Shown piece by piece: positions 50,552-60,545 of a stretch of DNA of 64,000 nucleotides. Each line of letters starts with the position of its first letter. The stretch's first letter is position 1. Origin of the DNA: Allolobophora icterica (lineage: Eukaryota; Annelida; Clitellata; Crassiclitellata; Lumbricidae); contig OY744604.1 of NCBI GenBank assembly GCA_963556255.1, positions 90,948,062 through 91,012,061 on the forward strand, read 5' to 3'. The notes below the pieces were generated by a model, which had not been told where the DNA came from, did no database searches, and saw only the letters and a program-made list of their open reading frames with translations. The position numbers and the translations under genes were made by a program.

Positions 50552-52300
50552 TTTACTTTAGCTAGCTCCACCTTACACGAACTTCTGTAATTTGGACATT
50601 TTCAGTATACATTATAAGTAATAGCGCTATATAATTTTGTGTACAGCAATTTGCGCTTCCTATCTTGAGTTATCTGACAAACTGTTCGACAGGATGATCT
50701 TTTTGAAGAGGTGTTCCTGCGATATATACCGTGTTCGTCCTCTTAACGTACTAGCTGTTAGTTAATATAGACTACTAGTCTTGTTGATTTTAAACATTAG
50801 CAATTTTCTAAGAGTTTTTCAGTTGCAGACTTTGTAATTTAGGCATTTGAGTAGTTATAACAATTTGGCATTTGTTACTGTTGAAACAATGAACACATCA
50901 AGGTGCCTTGCAGGTAGCATGTTCTAGCAGTTCCTGTCCCTTGGTAGTTTGTTTGACATAATGCAGTTATTGGTTACAATTAGGCCTAGATTTGTCACTT
51001 GCCACTTGGTTTTGTTTTTGACCTTTTCTTATTAGGCTACTTGACATTGACCGTCTGTTTGGTTACGTAATTCTACCTCTTTTTCGTTAGCTCTCTGGAG
51101 AGTGTTAGACTACCGTCCTCCAGTTGAACATGTCACAGCGTGTTAGTGAGTGGAATCAACACATTCCGATGTATGTGTGGTCTAATTTCGAGGAAACCTT
51201 AGATATGACAATTCAAAGATTTGCAAGTGGCTTGATTATGTTCTGAGAAAATCATAGTGGAATCAGACCAACGTAGACTTCTTCGTGATGATTCAATCTG
51301 TGAGTAGGTATGCATGCACGTGTGTATGCACATACGCACGCACAGGGTCTACGTATGTATGTGGGCCAAGATCAAGTACAAACATATTCAATACGTATAG
51401 CTAGACCAGTTATAACGAGAGATGGCTATCGATTAAAATATCGTTATATCTGTTTTTCATAGCTGCATCTCTTTATCAATCAGGGCGCTTTGGAGAGTCC
51501 TACTATACAATTATCATTATCAGTACGAACTGGATTGCAGTTGACACATAAGCTGTTTACGACGATAGTCTATTATTGAAATTGATTACGATGATTAAAA
51601 TTTAATCTGATTGTGCGTGGAGCAAAGAGGAAGTTGGAGTTGAAGTGGTCACCGGCGATGATTATCTGATTGTCGACGGATATAAGAGCAAGGTGGAGTT
51701 GATAGCTGCCGAAACTAACTAATCCTCAGTCTGAGTGATTGAACATCATTGGTGAGTCGAGCCTAAATCCATTAGGCTCTTTTGTTTCAAAGCTACACAG
51801 AGGAAACTACTAAGGTAGGTTATATACCTGTATGAAAAAGTTTAATTTGAGTACAACATACTAGCAGATACACTTTACATATTGTAGGCTCATGCGCTCT
51901 CGTGTGTGTAAAACTGCATACATGTATGTAGTCCAGATACTCTGAACATCCATGCCATTATTTTGTTAACTGTCAACGGATCCCGTTGGCTTATGTGTGT
52001 GCGGGGTCTTCCACTATAGTGACTTTTCTAATTTCTATGTATTGCCTGGCCAGCCGATGGCACAGTCCAGGTATAGGCTAGTGAAGACAGCGCCTCTGTT
52101 TTTTAACAGCCCTATATAAATCTTCGTTTAACATTTACAATACCAATATACAATCACATGCCTTCGCACATCCAGATACGTGCGTAAATTCATGCGAATA
52201 TGCATACATATATACCCTCATTGAATCATCACAATTTGGACGCCATATTTCAGTCGTGATTAGCCCATAAGGATTCTGTTTAGCCTCTTGACTTTTTCAG
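50552..52300. other. Upstream region of CUB gene 3
   Basis: No coding exon. From about 51090 to 52300 it aligns with 22350-22570 and 24940-25870 upstream of gene 2, apart from the 2.35-kb transposon in gene 2. The shared block includes the candidate 5' UTR exon and should hold the promoter. Confidence 0.6.
51677..51751 (+). promoter_or_regulatory. Candidate 5' UTR exon and core promoter of CUB gene 3
   Basis: TATAAGAG at 51681 is followed by sequence conserved with gene 2 (AGTCTGAGTGATTGAACATC) and a donor ATTG|GTGAGT at 51752. The transcription start is not determined; if TATAAGAG is a TATA box, initiation near 51710-51726 would be expected. Confidence 0.4.
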
Positions 52301-52360
52301 AGATGAAGTATTTACTCGTTGTCCTCGTGTGTCTGGTGACGACCGCTGCTGCCCAGACAG
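52301..52360 (+). CDS. CUB gene 3, signal-peptide exon
   Basis: Acceptor tttttcag, AG, ATG at 52303. Encodes MKYLLVVLVCLVTTAAAQT with phase-1 end before GTGAGG. A clear signal peptide, probable cleavage after TAAA. Confidence 0.92.
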
Positions 52361-55300
52361 GTGAGGAATTTCGTTTTGTTGATTATCAGTAAACGTAAAA
52401 GAAGAAAATAGCCAAACTTCTTGTCTCTGGGTATAAAAAAAGTTGAGCCTCCGTGGCCATTTGGGAGCGAAGGGGTGACCCCAGAACATAGACTACTCCT
52501 AGACCACTGAGACGAATTTGGACGAAGCCCATGGTCGTGAACACGAGACAAGAGTATCTCAGGTCTTGAACCCGCTGTTCCATGATAGAATATCATGAGA
52601 CAAAATGCCACGGACAAAATGGCATGTTATGTAAGTCTTGTAGAAAGCTTAAACAGTTGCCTAAAATAAAAATTATTTGTAGAAATCTGCAAAACTAAGG
52701 TTTATCTACGCTTTACAGAGATGGCTATGATTTTACCCTCAACACGATGCGTCTCCTTCCGCTTGTCTTTGTCCTTCCTGATGATATCGTCAGCAACTTT
52801 AACCCGTTAATGACCACGTCCTTTTAAAAGGACAGTAACATTTACTTACTTATTTTTGAGATCGCATCAAATTACTTCATAATTTTTGTTTTCTGGCGTC
52901 ACACTGATGTTGTTAAACAAATATCTATGCAAAAATTTATAAAAGTTTTAGATTTTGCTTGTGTTTTTAACGCTCAAAGTTGTGAAATTTTGGGATCCAG
53001 AAATGGCGCCAATCAAGAAGAAATAGTAATTTATTTTTACTATTCAGCTATTATATAAAATAGTTTTCTTTTGAGTTTTGAGTAGCTATTATATGATTAC
53101 GTTCCTTTACCATTTCATTTTCCCAAAAAATAGTTTTTTCATTTTGGAAATTTTTGAGGAAAACTTGCCGTCCTTTTAAAAGGACGCTGAGCACATATGT
53201 TACCGTAATATCGGTTTTGGTTCAGTGTGCAAACCATCACTGACAGGCTTACGTTATAGTCGCTCATCCTTATTCATGTCCCAAATTTCGAATCTTATTT
53301 TCATTCATTCATTTATTCAATAAATTTATATAGCGCCCCTTCAAGATATCTACTCAGAAGCGCTCCCAGCCCAGCCCCGGCGAAAAAGTAGAGTTTTCAA
53401 ACGCTGATAAAAACTACACGAATTATCCCTACGCAGGACATGCAGCTTCAGATAGAAGGCCCATCCACCGAGAAGGCTCCACATTGCATTGTCGAGGTCA
53501 TCTTAGTTCAGTGGCACGACAGGAACATTGTTACACTGGCATCAAACTGTCATTCTGCAGCACCACTAGGTCAAGCACGGCGTTGGTCAAACAAGGACAA
53601 GAAGGCCATCTCTGTCCCTCAGCCACACGTGGTCAGTGCCTACAACAGATTCATGGGTGGCGTCGACCGTGCTGACCAAAACATTGATCTTTATCCACAC
53701 TAAGAAGTGGTGGTGGCCAGTTTTCTCCTTCTTAGTCATTGCATCCATTGACAACGCTTGAATGCTGTACTGCCATATTCATTCCAGTGCAACTGAGGAA
53801 CTTGATCTCCTGGAATTTACACGGCGCATTGTCAATGTATGTCGTCTGAAATAGGCCTACTCAGCCTGCTCAGAACGGAAGCGTGGACCTGTATACTGCA
53901 GAGAAAGCGAGTGCTGCCAGAGGTGAGATAAGACCACATGGATCACACCGTCGAAAACATTCCAAAGCAGATGAGGTGTGGACATTGTGGCAAGGACGTT
54001 TCACGTCAGTGTAGTAAATGTCTCGTTGCTTTACATGTCGGCTGCTTTGCTGCCTTCCACAGTCAATGAACTGAAATATCACCATCACACCATGCTGAAA
54101 GTTGAGACATTGGACTTTGCCAGTATTCACTGCTGTCACATCCTGACAATTCGTATGCTTTCGTATATGCTTTCGTATGATTTTGTCGTATAACGTGTGT
54201 TCTTCAGAATGCTGTTCGCAACTGGGTAATAAAGAAACTGCTTACTTACTTATTTTTTTTTACATCAAACGACATTGGCACTATGATACAAAGTCACTGC
54301 TATCTGTATTATTTTTGTTTTGACATTGTACAGCTGTTTCTATTTCAAAACGCTACTAAGAGTCCACTATGACAACACAGTTGACTCTTAGTAGCGTTTG
54401 GACTCGTATGTGCTCAGCGTCCTTTTAAAAGGACACCTAAATATCTCTGCAACCAATAAAGATATGTTTTCAAATTTTTGGCCCTAGTGTACTTTTATTA
54501 CAAGGACTCAATGTGCAAAAGAACATCAAAATCTGGCCACTGAATAAAAAGTGGTCATTAACGGGTTAAAGGTCTAAAATAAGATTCCGTGTATGCATTT
54601 TGTGACATTTTGACTCGTGACATTTTATCATAATGACATGATTCGTCCTAGACATTTGTAGGTGACATTTTATCCCATGACAAATTGTCAGGCCCTCGAA
54701 CCCGCGGTCGTTTAAATACACATGAAGCGCTCTACCATTTACACCATCGTGTCGCACGGTTTCTGCATATAGTTGTGGGTCAAATTGAATTCTGATTGTC
54801 GTGGCAGAATTCAGAATTCAGCTTGGAAACTGCCCTCTTTGTTGCTGCAGGCTGCGGTATCACCTCCTACTACGGTCCGTCCGGAGTCATCAGTTCCCCT
54901 AACTATCCTGGCAATTATGAAAACGATCTCAACTGTGATTACTACATCAACGCTTCAACGGGAAGTTCTTTTTCGCTCATATTCAACTCGTTCGACACTG
55001 AAGATCAGGCCGATATTGTGACAGTAAGTATTTGACGAATTTGTTATAGTTTTCTCATTATTTGCTCAATTCTAAAGCTTTCTTTCGTGTTCATTACTCC
55101 TGTTGGCTTCATTCGAAAACTACTGGAGCGATTTTGATGTAGTCTCAACTACAGTAAGCTGTTGCAAAGTGACTCAAATACGCACATTTAGTTTCGCAGG
55201 CAAGTCTATGATGCATGCATGTAAAATGGATTTTGCAATGCATGCATGTAAGATGGATTTTGGAGAGATATTTGGTCAAGTTCTTTTTCTGAGTTTTGGA

Positions 55301-58300
55301 AAGGTAAACCACTGGGTTGTTCCAGGATTATTGTCTAAGGTGAGGCTGCTTTCCAAATTTGGAAAGTAAAATTGGTAACGAAAATACTTATGGAAACGAC
55401 GCTGTTTCAATGTTGAGGTTGTGTAACTGTATTTGCAATTGCATAGTCATATAGCGGCACTCAAAGAACAAGACCAATCACAGCCTCATAGGCGTTCTCT
55501 GCGCTCACCTACATGTTATTGGATGTCACTGACAACTTAGATTACATCAGCCCATATTACTGCACATTAAATCAGAAGATTCAACAGTGTCGGACCCACG
55601 CCCACGTTAGACCCACGTCACCAGCAGATTCCCCGTCAACAGTTAAAAGTTGGCATCATGTTCCGGGTTCCGGAACCAAATTGCGTGGATAGGTTAGAGT
55701 AAGAGCAAGTTACAAAAACATAAGGTTTGTGTGAATTGTTTTTCATAGTCAATCATAATAATCGTTGCTCAAAGGTATCATTGAATTTGCAGAGATCTTT
55801 TCATAGTTAAAGGTTGCAACAAACTTCAATTGGTTAACTGTTCCACCAAAATTTTAGCGACGATATTTAGTTTTGCATTTTACTATATTTAGGCAGTGAT
55901 GGGCAATAGTTAACTAAAAAGTTGCTAACTATTAGTTTAACTAAATAAAATTAGTTAAGGAAGAAGTTTAACTAAATAAAAATAGTTTAGTTAAAACCAT
56001 AGTTTAACTAAAAAAATTAGATGCTAACTAAATAGTTTAACTAAAAAAATCAGCAATATGCAACTATTTTTCCACAGTGAACATTGCACACTGTCAGCAA
56101 AAAAACATTTTAACACTGCATGGTTTTAGCATTTACAGCCTGTGTTTTCAAATTCATACACAACTTACAGTGCACATGTAACTGTATGCCAGAACAGTAC
56201 ACATTGCATAGTTTGAAGGTGAAATTGTCAATGACGCTTTGCATTATTACAGTTCACTTAACGTCTTTTATTGCGAAAATGTTTGTCGTAAATAGTTGGA
56301 AAATAGTTGGAAAAAGTTTAACTACTTTTTTTTAGTTTAGTTAACTAATTTGCAAAATCAGTTGCCAACTTTAGTTTAACTATTTTTTTAGTTGGAAAAT
56401 AGTTTTAGTCTAACTAAAAAAATAGCTTAGTGCCCATCACTGTATTTAGACATAACGCAACAATTTTCTACAAGAATAAAAACACCTTCATTTTGTACTA
56501 CAGATCAGTTGCCCAACCAATTCCAGCTTTCCTCAACAAAGTTTTTACGGCCACTCTTTACCTGATCCCGTATCGGTTCCGTGGTGCAGCCAGGGAAGAG
56601 TCAACTTTGTCTCTGACTACTCCATTGTCTACCCTGGATTCAATCTCGATTACTTCGTTAGCACGGGAGGTAAGGGCTTTCGGCGGTTTCAAGTTTCGAT
56701 GTGTAAAATTGGACAAAAAAGATTTAATTGTTTGGATGGTGACATAAAAGACGGAACTTGGCAAATAAGATTGGATGGTATCATGGAAGGGTGGCATGTA
56801 GAATGAATGGAGACAAAACCATAGTCTTTAATTCCGCATTCTTAAGCTCTCAAGCAATCTAAAGCACCAATTAAGAGCTAAGTGTTTCAAAATATGGAGT
56901 TTCGTTTGGAATCCAGTTCATTAACAGACTATAAGCGCAGCCTTTGCAGTTTGACACGCAACCATCTGCAGAAACTTATGGTTGCGTGTCAAACTGCAAA
57001 GGCTGCGCTTACAGGTGCTCAGACTTTTGGCATTTGATAATAGATGGTTTGGGATTTTATTGGGTTACGGACAGACAGACTGACAGAGAAATAGAAGAGA
57101 GATGCCCAACAAAGTATTAGCTATTTTGTTGCTTCGCTGAACTTATCTGTTAATCTCCAGGATCTTTAAGATTTCAATGTAATCACTCGTCAAATGCACA
57201 TGCATCATAGAGTATCTCTTATCAAGTGATAGGTCATTGTTTAGAGAGTTCAGTTCTTCTTTAGCACCACCTCTTGCCTAAGCAGCGCGAGACCTTAAAA
57301 GACGCGACATCCATTTAAACCGAGAGCAGTGGTGAAGAATCTGAACCGATGAATTCATTGATGACTGAGCAGGCCATGTTAAAGTTTTCTCCTTTTTGCA
57401 GTACTATTCTACTAAGCATGGATGCTTATTGACTGCAGGCTGTGGAAATACGTTATACGGTGGTTCTCACGGATATGTGACCTCTCCGAATTATCCGAGT
57501 GACTACGGATACTATCACAACTGTACCAACATCATCTGGGCTCCACAACGAAGCCACTTCTATCTACAGTTTCTAGTTCTCTCCCTCCCTGATTGTCAAT
57601 CGTGTACATGTGACTGGGTTGAGGTAATTATTAGCTTAATGTGAATACTCAAAAGGGTGGCTTTGTCTGCAGTTTCTATTTCTCTCTTTGCCGAATTGTC
57701 AACCGTGTACATGTGACTGGGTTGAGGTAGGACTAATTTATAGCTTAGCATGATTGACGAAGGGAGTGAGTTTTGTCTGCATAGTCCCACCTTGTGGCGT
57801 TAACCATATATTTGACCTCCTTTTGATTGAACTGGTAAATTATTATTATATTTATTTTCTTCTTCCGACAAATTCTTCCGCCAAATTTGTACAGATTACA
57901 TGTCTGACCACAGACATGTAACAAAAGAGCATGTGAAGTTTGGAGCACGTGAATAAAAAGCACGTTAAGAAAAAGACTTATATAAAAGGGCATGTCATAC
58001 GTAACCAGTAAGCTAATAATTAGGTTCATGTACTTGAAGGCCTGTTTTTCTTGCGGGAATAAGATAAGAAAGATATAGGCCTACAGTTAATGGAAAGAGG
58101 CAGTGACTGATGATAAACACAGAGGATTTTGTTTAAAATTGTTCCGCTTGTTAATTAAGTTTCATTGAATATAAAAGCGACCTAATTAATGAGATATTGC
58201 TTTCTTAGTTTTTACACATTTTTCACTACATGCAAGTTGAGGTCTACCATGACAATGAAACTCCAAAAAGACGGAAGTAGTGAACTTTCATCCTGCAAAT

Positions 58301-60020
58301 CCCGAGAGTGAAAAGTGGGATATTGCTATTAATGCATTATTGACCGAAAAGAGTATCTACCGAATGTTAACCTTTCCACAGAAATGCTATAGCTGAATAA
58401 ATTTAATTGCATCACACACATTTTCAATATATCTTTTGAATGCTTTTTCTCAATTTTTTTCGCCCATTACGCCTTTTTCTTCATGCTGTTTGATGCTACA
58501 TGATGTGCGTCATTATGGTCTTCTATCAGCTTATATCAAGTACAAGTGAATTAATGAACGAATGCTCGACTGAATAATATTTCAGATCAGCTGCCTCGAC
58601 AACACCTCTAACAAAACCAAATTTTGTTCGTCCTCTAACTACCCCGTTAACATCTACCAGTGCACTCGAGTTCTTGTCTGGTTCCAGACCAATGGAGTAA
58701 CTAATATGCACGGATTCAACCTCGAATACAGTGTCACTCTGGAGTTGGGTTAGTTGCAAGAAGATATGATTTAAGTAATGTACATTTACGTGAAAGATGG
58801 GTCAAACAGTGTCAAATGATTAAAATGCTGACAGGTATATTTAGTTCTCCAGGTAAAGAAAAAATCTTGCAACATGAAACCGTTGTTACAATTGCGGTTG
58901 TACTTTAAACGTTTAACAGAGCTGTGTAATCCGTCTGCGTACGGTTGATCGCAAGACAATGCGCAGTTTAGCGAGTGTTGCCAGTAGTACAGCAACATTG
59001 TTTGTGAACTCTGTCGTGAATAAGTCATAAGGTCTCTCTCTGTGCAGCTAAAATGAACTATACAACCATGCAATGCCTAAGCTGTAGACTCATTGAGCGA
59101 ATACAAACTCTACGCTGACAATAAATAACTGATTACTGGTCATCGCAATAAAAAATTGTGTGCAGTGAATATCACATTATAATTATCATGATCCAAACAT
59201 GTTCCATAACTGCATGCACTCTCTCCCACCCAAACTTGGATTATTCATTTCCAATTTTCCACGTTCTATTAAAATGGTTGAACTGCGCTCCGTGTTACCG
59301 ATGGAGTCCATTGGACCCAAGGTGCGCTAAATGTGTTGGCTCGGAAGGTATGCGTCATAAGGTTAAACATAGGTTTTCATAATAATAATCAGTGCTTTTT
59401 TTTCTAGAAAAAAGGTTTAGGAACGGAAAAATTATGGGTGGGCTAAAATCCCGAAAAAACTAGATGGGGGGTTGGGATGGGTCTCAATAAACACTGAAAA
59501 CAGTTCAAAACACTGAAATTAAATTAAAATAACTAAATTATTGTGTTTATTATTAAAATAAATAAATTATTTTTTAGTAGCTGAAAAAAGGTTCCGGAAC
59601 GCCGTTGCGGCGCGTTCCGGCTGAAAAAAGCACTGATAATGATACTAATGCTACTAATAATAATCCTCATCGTCATCATTCCCGTTGTTGTCAACATCAT
59701 TGCCTTTACTATAACGAGCATCATCATCATGGTCATCATCATTATCATAACCAGCGGCAATAGTGTGCTAAAACAATCTTTTAACTAAGCCGTAAAGTAC
59801 AGCGTTTGGCTAATTAGTCAACTTCTACATCACCACATAATTTCATTTTAAATAAATGTAATTAATCGTTTATGAAAATGCTGCGGAATTTTCAGTTAAG
59901 CATTGAAGAGTGGCTTATGACTTAAATGAAATACCATGATATCATACCTACAGAGACTACGGCTGGTACGATGGATTTCATGCAGACGACGCAAGCTTTA
60001 CCAGGTGATTAAGTAACGCC

Positions 60021-60097
<77 letters not shown>

Positions 60098-60382
60098 TTT
60101 ATTAATTCAAATCGACAACACACAGCAAGATTACACTGAAACATGACAGTACAATCAAGATCATAATAATAATATGACCCCTCAGGTGGACAAAACTATT
60201 CCGGAGATATGGTGTTATTCTGGAACGGCTTCTCCGCCATGAAGATTCTGCTGGACAAAGGTTCCTCGACAGGCAATCGCATTAAAGCGTTGGATGGTGA
60301 TAGAGAGGCGCTGGAAGAGATAGCAAGTCTCTCTGGGTTCTACGGTGATTAGTGTTAGTCGCTTATTATTATTATTATTATA

Positions 60383-60446
<64 letters not shown>

Positions 60447-60463
60447 GTATTAGTATTAGTATT

Positions 60464-60545
<82 letters not shown>

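Larger units (their letters stand above)
52579..54697 (+). mobile_element. MULE remnant in gene 3, interrupted by piggyBac
   Basis: Same element and position as 26141-27016 in gene 2. The left end has CATGATAGAATATCATGAGA, the right end TCCCATGACAAATTGTCAGG. It is flanked by GAACCCGC(T/G)GT at 52568-52578 and 54698-54708, a 9-11-bp duplication as expected for Mutator. Only MRLLPLVFVLPDDIVSNF of the transposase remains before the piggyBac insertion; the part after it is deleted. Confidence 0.68.
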
